Positions 44,676-52,330 of a DNA stretch of 64,000 nt are shown piece by piece. The stretch comes from Sphingomonas sp. 28-63-12 (GTDB taxonomy: Bacteria > Pseudomonadota > Alphaproteobacteria > Sphingomonadales > Sphingomonadaceae): contig NCGD01000004.1 of NCBI GenBank assembly GCA_002281535.1, positions 55,208 to 119,207 of the forward strand, in the 5' to 3' direction. The position numbers and the translations under genes were made by a program. The notes beneath the pieces were generated by a model. It saw only the letters and a list, made by a program, of their open reading frames with translations. It was not told the DNA's origin and ran no database searches. The first letter of the stretch is position 1. Each line of letters starts with the position of its first letter.

Positions 44676-45611
44676 ATGACGATGATTTCGAAGCGGCGCC
44701 TGTTTGGCAGCCTGGCCCCGCTCGCGCTGCTGCTGGCCGGCCCGGCAATCGCCCAAAATGCTGCGCCGGCCCCCGCCGCAGCGGCGGTGGCGGCACCTGC
44801 CGTGGATGCAGACCCCGCTTTATGGGTGGTGAAGGATGACGATACCACCATCTATCTGTTCGGCACCGTCCATGTCCTGAAACCGGGGCTGCGCTGGTTC
44901 GACAAAGCCGTGAAGGCCGCATTCGACAAGAGCGATCAGGTCGTGCTGGAAATCCCGCTGCCAAGCGATGCCGAGGCGCAGCAAGTGCTGCTGCCGCGCG
45001 TGATCGATCCCGACGGCCCCGCGCTGACCGAAAAACTCCACCCGGAAAAGCGCGCCGCCTATGCCGCTGTGCTGGCCAAGCTGGGCATCCCGCCCACCGC
45101 GCTCGACAAGCTCTACCCCTGGTTCGCCGCCGTGACGCTGACCCAGGTCCAGCTGCAGAAGGCCGGCTATAATCCGGCATCAGGCGCCGAACGCGCCATC
45201 GATGCCGCCGCCAAGGCAGCGGGCAAGCCCGTGACCGGCCTGGAAACGCTGACGCAACAGATCGGCTATTTTGCCGACCTGCCCGAAGCCGATCAGATCG
45301 CCTTCCTCGAAGAGGGCGTGGATGATTTCGACGACGGCATCAAATCTATCGACGAAATGGTCAGCAGTTGGAGCAAGGGCGATCCAGAGACGTTGGGCAA
45401 GGTGATGAACCGCGATATCGACAAGCTGCCCTCGCTCTACAAGGTACTTCTCAAGGATCGCAACATTCGCTGGGCCGACTGGATCGGTGCGCGGATGAAA
45501 CAGCCGGGCACGGTGTTCATCGCGGTTGGTGCCGGGCACCTCGCCGGCAAGGACAGCGTACAGGTTCAGCTTGCCACGCATCATCTGACCGCGACGCGGA
45601 TCCCCAATTGA
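44676..45611 (+). CDS. TraB/GumN (Tiki-like) family protein 2
   Basis: The 311-residue protein has a signal peptide (KRRLFGSLAPLALLLAGPAIAQ). The core shows TTIYLFGTVHVLKPG and AVGAGHLAGKDSV, the two GxxH motifs of the family, plus a glutamate in VVLEIPLP. AAAAGGA precedes the ATG. It lies 38 bp after the second membrane protein gene and 13 bp before the third family member, so it is likely the same transcript. Confidence 0.88.
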   Translation: MTMISKRRLFGSLAPLALLLAGPAIAQNAAPAPAAAAVAAPAVDADPALWVVKDDDTTIYLFGTVHVLKPGLRWFDKAVKAAFDKSDQVVLEIPLPSDAEAQQVLLPRVIDPDGPALTEKLHPEKRAAYAAVLAKLGIPPTALDKLYPWFAAVTLTQVQLQKAGYNPASGAERAIDAAAKAAGKPVTGLETLTQQIGYFADLPEADQIAFLEEGVDDFDDGIKSIDEMVSSWSKGDPETLGKVMNRDIDKLPSLYKVLLKDRNIRWADWIGARMKQPGTVFIAVGAGHLAGKDSVQVQLATHHLTATRIPN

Positions 45612-45624
45612 GCGATTCGGGCAG

Positions 45625-46488
45625 ATGCGCTGGCGGCTGATCGCGCCCCTTTTGATCGCCGCTCTCGTCGCCCTGCCCGGCTGCAGCCGGCCGCGCCCAG
45701 CCCCGGCGCGGCCGGCGCTTTTTGTCGTGCGCGATGCCGACACGGTCATCTGGCTATTCGGCACGATCCACGCGCTGCCCGCCAATATCGCCTGGGAGAC
45801 GCCAGCGGTGAGACGCGCGATCCAATCGTCGCAGATGCTGGTAACCGAAATTGCGCGCCCCGATTCGGCGGCGATCTCCGCCTTGTTCCTGAAGCTGGCC
45901 CGCCGCGATGGCCTGCCGCCCATCATCGCGCGCGTGCCGGCGAATGACCGGGCTGCGCTCGATCACGCCATCGCCAGCGCCGCGGAATCGGCAACCGCAC
46001 TCAACGAGCTGGAGACGTGGGCCGCCGCAGTGACGCTTGAAAGCAGCCGCGCCCGGGCCGCCGGGGCGACGACGGCCGACGGCGTCGAGACAGTGCTGGC
46101 GGCGCGCTTTGCCGGCAAGCCGCAACGCGCGCTCGAAAGCGCCGCCAGCCAGCTTGGCTTGTTCGATGCGCTGAGCGAGCAGGACCAGCGGCGGCTGCTG
46201 GCTCGTACTGTCGAGGATGGGGGTGGTTACCCGGCCGCACTTGCTGCCTGGTCAACGGGCGATGTGGCGGCGATGGCGCATAGCAACGCTCAGCTGTTCG
46301 CTGGCGCGCCGGAACTCGAAGTCGCGTTGCTAACCGGTCGCAATGCGCGCTGGAGCCGCTGGATTGCCGGACGGATGCGTCAGCCGGGCACGATCATGGT
46401 CGCCGTCGGCGCAGGGCATCTGGTCGGGCCGAAATCGGTGGTAGCGATGCTGCGCGCGCGGGGGCTGAAGGTGTCGCGCATCCAGTGA
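45625..46488 (+). CDS. TraB/GumN (Tiki-like) family lipoprotein 3
   Basis: The 287-residue protein has a lipobox (LVALPGC near residue 20), so it is probably membrane-anchored. The core has TVIWLFGTIHALPAN, LVTEIARPD and AVGAGHLVGPKSV. It is the shortest of the three family members here. Different N termini (long extension, plain signal peptide, lipoprotein) suggest the three paralogues sit in different envelope locations. Confidence 0.88.
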   Translation: MRWRLIAPLLIAALVALPGCSRPRPAPARPALFVVRDADTVIWLFGTIHALPANIAWETPAVRRAIQSSQMLVTEIARPDSAAISALFLKLARRDGLPPIIARVPANDRAALDHAIASAAESATALNELETWAAAVTLESSRARAAGATTADGVETVLAARFAGKPQRALESAASQLGLFDALSEQDQRRLLARTVEDGGGYPAALAAWSTGDVAAMAHSNAQLFAGAPELEVALLTGRNARWSRWIAGRMRQPGTIMVAVGAGHLVGPKSVVAMLRARGLKVSRIQ

Positions 46489-46545
46489 TTCGACTCATCA
46501 CCATGGCTTGCCCTTTGCGCCCCTCTCGCCTATAGCGCCGCGCTT

Positions 46546-46577
46546 CCGGCCAGGGTCATCCCTGGAGGCTTGGCCGG
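46546..46577 (+). promoter_or_regulatory. nested hairpin in rplY leader
   Basis: CCGGCC (46546-46551) pairs with GGCCGG (46572-46577), and AGGG-TCAT-CCCT (46552-46563) forms an inner hairpin. It ends 31 bp before the rplY start. It could be a terminator for the TraB operon or a 5'-UTR structure of rplY; there is no long T-run, only ATTTTG after it. Confidence 0.4.
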
Positions 46578-46608
46578 ATTTTGACACCAAGCATAATCGG
46601 AGACTGAC

Positions 46609-47223
46609 ATGAGCGAACAATTGACGCTCGCAGCCGAGATGCGTGGACAGGTTGGCAAGGGAGCCTCCCGTTCGCTGCGTCGTGAAGGCCGCGTACCCGC
46701 CGTTATTTACGGCGACAAGAAAGAACCCGTCTCGATTCACCTCGAAGAAAAAGCGCTGATGCGCGCGCTGATGACCGGGCATTTCATGAATTCCACCGTG
46801 GTCCTCGACGTTGCCGGCACGGCATCGCTGACGCTCCCCAAGGATGTCGCGTTCGATCCGGTTTCCGACCGGCCCGTGCATGTCGATTTCCTGCGGATCG
46901 GCGAGCATTCGACCGTGACCGTACAGGTTCCCGTGCGCTTCATCGACGAGGACGAATCGGCCGGCATCAAGCGCGGCGGCGTGCTCAACATCGTTCGGCA
47001 CGAGCTCGAGCTGGTCTGCGACGCGTCGGTTATACCTGATGATGTCGAAATCTCGCTGAAGGGCTTCGATGTCGGCGATTCGATCCATATTTCGAGCGTG
47101 ACCCTGCCCAAGGGCAGCAAGGTGACGATCGAGGACCGCGATTTCACAATCGCGACGATCGTTGCGCCGTCTGCGCTCAAGTCGAGCGAAGGCGAAGCCG
47201 CCGACGCTGCGGAAGCCGAATAA
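46609..47223 (+). CDS. rplY: 50S ribosomal protein L25/general stress protein Ctc
   Basis: L25 binds 5S rRNA. The 204-residue protein is the long (Ctc/TL5) form: an N-terminal L25 domain ([19 protein letters not shown]) and a C-terminal beta domain ([20 protein letters not shown]), ending in an acidic, alanine-rich tail. CGGAGA precedes the ATG. pth follows 179 bp downstream, a common pairing. Confidence 0.96.
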   Translation: MSEQLTLAAEMRGQVGKGASRSLRREGRVPAVIYGDKKEPVSIHLEEKALMRALMTGHFMNSTVVLDVAGTASLTLPKDVAFDPVSDRPVHVDFLRIGEHSTVTVQVPVRFIDEDESAGIKRGGVLNIVRHELELVCDASVIPDDVEISLKGFDVGDSIHISSVTLPKGSKVTIEDRDFTIATIVAPSALKSSEGEAADAAEAE

Positions 47224-47235
47224 CCATCGCCATAA

Positions 47236-47398
47236 GCCCTCTCCCCCTGACGGGGAGAGGCTGGGAGAGGGGAAGTACCGGGCGCGGCATTGCTTGGCTG
47301 CCCCTCACCCAACCAGTTTGGGGTAAACAATACCCCGTATTGTTTAGGCCATGCCAGGTGCATGGCCGCCCACAAACTCCCCAAGGAGAGAGGGCTTA
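47236..47398. repeat. cluster of nested palindromes between rplY and pth
   Basis: The spacer holds several perfect inverted repeats: CCTCTCCCC-N5-GGGGAGAGG (47238-47260), an AT-rich TAAACAATAC-CCC-GTATTGTTTA (47324-47346), GGCCATGC-N5-GCATGGCC (47347-47367), and an outer AGTTTG (47315-47320)/CAAACT (47373-47378) pair. The AT-rich stem contrasts with the GC-rich surroundings. No coding capacity is visible. It looks like repeat elements with one nested in another. Confidence 0.75.
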
Positions 47399-47402
47399 AG
47401 CC

Positions 47403-47972
47403 ATGCAACTCTGGGCAGGCCTGGGCAATCCGGGCGCGCAATATGCGCTTCACCGACATAATGCCGGCTTCATGGCGATCGATGCCATTGCCGATTTCCA
47501 TAATTTCGAAGCGCCCAAGAAGCGCTTCCTGGGCTGGACGATCGAGGCACGGCTTGGCGCTGAAAAGCTGCTGCTGCTGAAACCCGCCACCTTCATGAAT
47601 GATAGCGGCCAATCGATCGGCGAAGCGATGCGCTTCTACAAGATCGCGCCCGAGGATGTGACGGTGTTTTACGACGAGCTCGATCTTGCCCCGTTCAAGG
47701 TGAAAGTGCGCATCGGCGGGGGCACCGCCGGCCATAATGGCATCCGCTCCACTGTTGCGCATATAGGCGAGAATTTTCGCCGCGTCCGGCTTGGCATCGG
47801 CCACCCCGGCCACAAGGACAAGGTAACCGGCCATGTGCTGGGCAACTTCGCCAAGGCCGAGATGGACGATCTTGCCGAAATGCTCGGCGCGGTCGCAGCC
47901 GAAGCCAAATGGCTGACCGAAGGTGACGATGTGCGGTTCATGAACGACGTGGCGCTGCGGCAGCAACGCTGA
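47403..47972 (+). CDS. pth: peptidyl-tRNA hydrolase
   Basis: Pth releases peptides from peptidyl-tRNA that dropped off ribosomes. The 189-residue protein starts MQLWAGLGNPGAQYALHRHN, with the catalytic histidine in RHNAGF, and carries KPATFMNDSG and YDELDLAPFKVKVR with the conserved aspartate. It lies between rplY and a Crp-family regulator. Confidence 0.96.
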   Translation: MQLWAGLGNPGAQYALHRHNAGFMAIDAIADFHNFEAPKKRFLGWTIEARLGAEKLLLLKPATFMNDSGQSIGEAMRFYKIAPEDVTVFYDELDLAPFKVKVRIGGGTAGHNGIRSTVAHIGENFRRVRLGIGHPGHKDKVTGHVLGNFAKAEMDDLAEMLGAVAAEAKWLTEGDDVRFMNDVALRQQR

Positions 47973-48024
47973 ACGCGCCATTTCAGCCAAGGAACGAAAT
48001 GCAGGCGTAACGGTTTTGGCTCGC

Positions 48025-48765
48025 ATGGCACGCGACGACTCCATCCCCATGGCCATCATGGCACAACGCCTTGGCCGGCGATTCGAGCTCAGCCCGGCGG
48101 CGACCGACGCGCTGATCGCCCTGCCGCATAGCGTCAGGGACTTCGCGCCAGGCCAGTATCTGGTGCGCGAGGGCACACCCGCCCGGCAATCCTCTTTCCT
48201 GATCAGCGGATTCGTCTTTCGCCAGAAGATCGTCGCCGATGGCGGGCGACAGATCGTCGCGATCCACATGACGGGCGATTTTATCGACCTACAGCATATC
48301 ATGCTCGATCAGGCCGATCATAATATCCAGGCGCTGACGTCGGCAACATTGGCCCAATTTCCGAGCGAAGAACTGCTCGATCTCGCCTTTCGATTTCCGG
48401 AAATCGGCAGGGCGCTCTGGCTTGAATCGCTGATCGAGGCGGCGACCTTTCGCGAATGGGTGGTCAATGTAGGCCGACGCGATGCACAGGCGCGAACGGC
48501 ACATTTGCTGTGCGAACTGGCAACACGGCGAGAGGCGGCCGGACTTGGTCCGCGCTTCAGCTATGAATTGCCGATGTCGCAGGAACAATTGGGTGATGCG
48601 CTCGCGCTCACCTCGGCCCATATCAACCGGACACTCAAGCGGCTGGAGGCGGCCGGCCTGATCGAGCGACGCCAGCGATCAGTTACCGTCGCGGATTGGG
48701 CGGGATTGCGACGCACGGGCAATTTCGATCCCGCCTATCTCCACCTCGAGGATTTGCCCGATTGA
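48025..48765 (+). CDS. Crp/Fnr-family transcriptional regulator
   Basis: The 246-residue protein has an N-terminal cyclic-nucleotide-binding-like beta barrel (RDFAPGQYLVREGTPARQSS) and a C-terminal Crp-type helix-turn-helix (MSQEQLGDALALTSAHINRT). There is no FNR-type cysteine cluster, so it is not an oxygen-sensing FNR. The effector is unknown. In-frame starts at 48016 and 48049 are alternatives. Its stop overlaps the next start (TTGA). Confidence 0.88.
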   Translation: MARDDSIPMAIMAQRLGRRFELSPAATDALIALPHSVRDFAPGQYLVREGTPARQSSFLISGFVFRQKIVADGGRQIVAIHMTGDFIDLQHIMLDQADHNIQALTSATLAQFPSEELLDLAFRFPEIGRALWLESLIEAATFREWVVNVGRRDAQARTAHLLCELATRREAAGLGPRFSYELPMSQEQLGDALALTSAHINRTLKRLEAAGLIERRQRSVTVADWAGLRRTGNFDPAYLHLEDLPD

Positions 48766-49406
48766 CTGGCGTTGCCGCCGATCCGGCGCTATCGCGCGCC
48801 ATGCCGATCCAATCCCTGTTCGCCACCCGCCTGTACCAGGATGCGCTCAACGACGAGGTGCTCGTCGCCGAACTGGCGCGATCCTGCCTGTCACTGGCGG
48901 AGGAGGACCGCGCCGGCCGGGCTTGGTCAAAAGCCAATGGCTATCGCGGCTATACCTCCTATGCCTCGCTCAACGACCTGCCCCGTCGCGATCCGGTGAT
49001 CGGCGATCTCGTCAAGAAACTAGACCGGTACGTCGCTGCTTTCGCCGAGGATTGCGCGTTCGAGCTGGGCGGGCGCAAGCTCAAGCTCGACAGCCTATGG
49101 GTCAATGTCATGAAGCCGGGGGCAACGCATGCGGGGCACATCCACCCCCATTCGGTGGTGTCGGGGACAGTCTATGTCGCCGTGCCGCCGGGATCAGGGG
49201 CGCTCAAGCTGGAAGATCCTCGGCTCGGGCTGATGATGGCCGCGCCGCTGCGCCGTGACGATGCGGCCGCCGATTTGCGACCGTTCGTCTATGTCGATCC
49301 GGCGCCCGGCACCGTACTGCTGTGGGAAAGCTGGCTGCGCCACGAGGTGATGCCGCATGAAGGCAAGAACGAGCGGATCAGCATCAGCTTCAATTATCGC
49401 AGCTAG
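48762..49406 (+). CDS. putative 2-oxoglutarate/Fe(II) oxygenase (TIGR02466-type)
   Basis: The 214-residue protein has the late pattern THAGHIHPHSVVSGTVYV, then FVYVDPAPGTVLLWESWLRH, EV and ISISFNYRS. This HxH...H arrangement and the terminal RISISFN are typical of the TIGR02466 family of Fe(II)-dependent oxygenases. The substrate is unknown. I chose the TTG at 48762 (GAGGA upstream, overlap with the regulator stop); the ATG at 48801 is a fair alternative that removes 13 residues. Confidence 0.8.
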   Translation: MTGVAADPALSRAMPIQSLFATRLYQDALNDEVLVAELARSCLSLAEEDRAGRAWSKANGYRGYTSYASLNDLPRRDPVIGDLVKKLDRYVAAFAEDCAFELGGRKLKLDSLWVNVMKPGATHAGHIHPHSVVSGTVYVAVPPGSGALKLEDPRLGLMMAAPLRRDDAAADLRPFVYVDPAPGTVLLWESWLRHEVMPHEGKNERISISFNYRS

Positions 49407-49414
49407 TCCCGCGG

Positions 49415-50605
49415 CTAGCCAAGTGCCGGCACATAGGCGATAAAAAGCTGCTCGCGGACCATCAGATCGATCGTCCGCTGCCGTTCCGGCGCCGGGATAT
49501 GGGCGAAACGTGCGCCGATTTCCTCGGCCGAAAAAGCCGGGCGAGCCAAGGCCCATTCGACGATCGCAAACGCAGTCCCGACCGGGCGGCGACCGCCGGC
49601 GGTGACGAGCACCATCCCGGCGGCGGTGGACTGAATGTCCGCCGGGCGATCGGTACGGGCAAAGGAATGCAATTTCGGTCGCATTGGGAGCGTCAGCGTG
49701 TGGCGGGGCTTTGCCAGCATCCGCTGCGCATCGATCACCCGATCGCACAACAGCGGGCTGGCGGCGATCGTCGCCAGCTGGGCGGCGAGGTCGGCCAGAT
49801 GGCGCGACAGGGCGGCGCGATCCTCTGTACGCCCGTCGGGCAAATAGGCACGGAAGCTCGACTGCTCGATCGCCGTCTCCGCCAGCAAGCGAAGCAGCAG
49901 CCGGCCGGTGTGCGGCGCAACGGCAAAGGTAACGTGCAGCGATTCGTCGCTGGTCGCGATCGCGTCGTGATAGACGCCGCGCGGCACATAGAGCAGATCG
50001 CCCGGCTGCATCAGCACCTCCATCGCCACCGGCCCGCGCGCCTGATCGATCATCTGCTGCACGTCCGCGCCACCGCTTGGCTGGGTCAGCGGATTGTCGG
50101 CGCGGTTGCGGTAGAACCGCCATTTCTTGGTGCCATGGCATTGCAGCGCAAACACTTCATGCAGATCGCAATGGGTGGCAAAGGCCTGGATGCCGGCAAA
50201 GGAACAATAGATATTCGCGTTGCTGACCGCGCCGAACCGGTCGGCGAGCATGTCGGTAATCACCGCCAGTTCCGGGGCGATGTTTTCGACATCATTGGCG
50301 ACGAGGCTTGCCCCCATCGCCAGAAAAACCCCGATCTTAGCCGGATCGGCGCGCGACACGGTGCCGTCCAGCGTCTCGATCCTGTCCATATAGAATTCGG
50401 GCGAGACCGGGCGGCTGTTGAGGACGAGCTTCAGATTTCCCTCGGTCCAGTGCGGCGCGATCGACAACAGCGCGTTGAGGCGGGGCCAATCGATTAGCAG
50501 GGGCTTGCCGGCCGGGGTAGCCGGGATGTGGAGCGGGCTCTGCCCAAAATGGCGCTCGATAAAGTCGCTGGCGGCGACCGGGGCGATAAAATGCGAAAAA
50601 TCCAT
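49415..50605 (-). CDS. JmjC/cupin-4 oxygenase, ribosomal-oxygenase-like
   Basis: The 396-residue protein has a JmjC-type fold. The Fe(II) ligands are suggested by FATHCDLHEVFALQ (HxD) and GVYHDAI. The N terminus FIERHFGQSPLHIPA is typical of cupin-4 proteins such as E. coli RoxA, which hydroxylates ribosomal protein L16. It could target a protein, but this is inference. It converges on the preceding oxygenase gene with an 8-bp gap. The 155 bp upstream (50606-50760), shared with divergent ychF, show no clear motif. Confidence 0.8.
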   Translation of the reverse strand: MDFSHFIAPVAASDFIERHFGQSPLHIPATPAGKPLLIDWPRLNALLSIAPHWTEGNLKLVLNSRPVSPEFYMDRIETLDGTVSRADPAKIGVFLAMGASLVANDVENIAPELAVITDMLADRFGAVSNANIYCSFAGIQAFATHCDLHEVFALQCHGTKKWRFYRNRADNPLTQPSGGADVQQMIDQARGPVAMEVLMQPGDLLYVPRGVYHDAIATSDESLHVTFAVAPHTGRLLLRLLAETAIEQSSFRAYLPDGRTEDRAALSRHLADLAAQLATIAASPLLCDRVIDAQRMLAKPRHTLTLPMRPKLHSFARTDRPADIQSTAAGMVLVTAGGRRPVGTAFAIVEWALARPAFSAEEIGARFAHIPAPERQRTIDLMVREQLFIAYVPALG

Positions 50606-50760
50606 GCGCCAATCGCTATCCACCCGTCCGCAGCTTGGCAACGCCAGCGTCGGCAACGGCGGCACGGCGCAATTGCTGCACTGGCATTATGCGTGGCGCT
50701 TCTCTATCGGCTCAGCATCAAGAGCGCCTGCAACCGGGCACAGATATTCAGGGACATGAA

Positions 50761-51861
50761 ATGGGATTTCGTTGCGGTATCGTCGGGCTGCCCAATGTCG
50801 GCAAGTCCACCCTGTTCAACGCGCTGACCCAGACGGCTGCGGCGCAGGCGGCGAATTATCCTTTTTGCACGATCGAGCCCAATGTCGGCAATGTCGCCGT
50901 GCCCGATGCCCGGCTCGACCAGCTGGCCGCCGTCGCCGGCTCGGCCAAGATCATCGAAACCCAGCTCGGCTTTGTCGACATTGCCGGCCTGGTGCGCGGC
51001 GCGAGCAAGGGCGAAGGCCTGGGCAACCAGTTCCTCGGCAATATCCGCGAAGTTGACGCGATCGTCCACGTCCTGCGCTGCTTCGAAAATGGGGACGTCA
51101 CCCATGTCGAAGGCAAGGTCGACCCAATCGCTGATGCCGAGACGGTCGAAACCGAATTGATGCTCGCCGATCTCGAAAGCCTGGAAAAGCGCGTCCCCGC
51201 CGCCCAGAAAAAGGCGATGCAGGGCGACAAGGAGGCCAAGATCGCTGCCTCGGTGCTCGGCCAGGCGCTTGAGCTGCTGCGCGAGGGCAAGCCCGCGCGG
51301 CTGACCGTACCGCGCGATGAGGACGAAGCGCGCGTGTTCGCCCAGGCGCAGTTGCTGACCTCAAAGCCGGTCCTCTATGTCTGCAATGTCGATGAGGGCG
51401 ATGCCGCCAACGGCAATGCGCTATCGGCCCGGGTGTTCGACAAGGCCAAGACCGAAGGCGCCCAAGCCGTCGTCGTCTCCGCCGCGATCGAGGCCGAGAT
51501 TGCGACGATGCCGCCCGAGGATCGCGGCGAATTTCTCGCCGAGCTGGGTTTGCAGGAAACCGGCCTCGCCCGCGTCATCACCGCCGGTTATAAATTGCTC
51601 CATCTGCTGACCTTCTTCACCGTCGGCCCCAAGGAAGCCCGCGCCTGGACCGTCGAGGCAGGCGCCAAGGCCCCGCAGGCAGCCGGCGCGATCCACACCG
51701 ATTTCGAAAAGGGCTTCATCCGCGCCGAGACGATTGCCTTTGCCGATTATGTCGCGCTGAAGGGTGAGAGCGGCGCGCGCGATGCAGGCAAGCTGCGATC
51801 GGAAGGCAAAGACTATGTCGTCCATGACGGCGACGTGATGCTGTTCCGGTTCAACGTGTGA
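50761..51861 (+). CDS. ychF: ribosome-associated ATPase/GTPase YchF
   Basis: YchF (OLA1 family) is a TRAFAC-class ATPase that associates with ribosomes and regulates stress responses. The 366-residue protein starts [20 protein letters not shown] (P-loop) and carries [20 protein letters not shown] (G3/switch) and a C-terminal TGS domain ([17 protein letters not shown]). The start at 50761 gives the family's usual length; the frame stays open upstream without homology. Confidence 0.97.
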   Translation: MGFRCGIVGLPNVGKSTLFNALTQTAAAQAANYPFCTIEPNVGNVAVPDARLDQLAAVAGSAKIIETQLGFVDIAGLVRGASKGEGLGNQFLGNIREVDAIVHVLRCFENGDVTHVEGKVDPIADAETVETELMLADLESLEKRVPAAQKKAMQGDKEAKIAASVLGQALELLREGKPARLTVPRDEDEARVFAQAQLLTSKPVLYVCNVDEGDAANGNALSARVFDKAKTEGAQAVVVSAAIEAEIATMPPEDRGEFLAELGLQETGLARVITAGYKLLHLLTFFTVGPKEARAWTVEAGAKAPQAAGAIHTDFEKGFIRAETIAFADYVALKGESGARDAGKLRSEGKDYVVHDGDVMLFRFNV

Positions 51862-51876
51862 GGGCCGCACTGCCCC

Positions 51877-51951
51877 GTCTCAATTGGCTTTGGATCCGCA
51901 GCGCGTTGATATCGACGATGGTCACCAGATCGCCGATCGGCTAATTGAGAC
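51877..51951 (+). promoter_or_regulatory. 9-bp inverted repeat in the leader of the small His/Met protein
   Basis: GTCTCAATT at 51877-51885 and AATTGAGAC at 51943-51951 are perfect inverted arms 57 bp apart. They fill the space between the ychF stop and the next gene start, so the RNA could form a large stem-loop just before that ATG. The function is unknown. Confidence 0.4.
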
Positions 51952-51955
51952 GACG

Positions 51956-52276
51956 ATGATGATCCGCATGATCCTGGCCCTGTTGATCGCAGCATTTGCG
52001 CTGCCCGGGTCTGCGCCTGCGTGTCATGCGCCAGCGGCGGTGCCAATGACCATGGCAATGCAGTCCAGCGACCACCATTCATCCCGCCATCATCAAACGC
52101 CGATGGCGCCGATGAGCGAAGGCCACTGCATCGGCTGTATCCCGCCGACCTCTTGGCAATCCGCGGCTGTGCTGCCTGATCGGATCGTTGCCCGCCTGCC
52201 GCGTGCCATCGCCGGGGTGCCGCTGGCCATCGGCATCGGCACGCCGCCCGACCTGCCCCCTCCACGACTGGGTTGA
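51956..52276 (+). CDS. small exported His/Met/Cys-rich protein
   Basis: The 106-residue precursor has a signal peptide (MMIRMILALLIAAFALPGSA) and a mature part with clustered metal-binding residues: MTMAMQSSDHHSSRHHQ, then CIGC. The spacing suggests copper or another soft metal. The gene lies 54 bp upstream of a MDHS-repeat protein and is probably co-transcribed. The family is not recognised. Confidence 0.7.
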   Translation: MMIRMILALLIAAFALPGSAPACHAPAAVPMTMAMQSSDHHSSRHHQTPMAPMSEGHCIGCIPPTSWQSAAVLPDRIVARLPRAIAGVPLAIGIGTPPDLPPPRLG

Positions 52277-52330
52277 AGTCTACGGCGCGCCGCCGGTTGC
52301 GCCGACTCAATCCGTTCGGAGACTATTCAA

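Noticed and set aside
46737-48302. 521-codon open frame on the minus strand
   Set aside because: Covers rplY, pth and part of the Crp gene in antisense and crosses the repeat-rich spacer; no domain signal.
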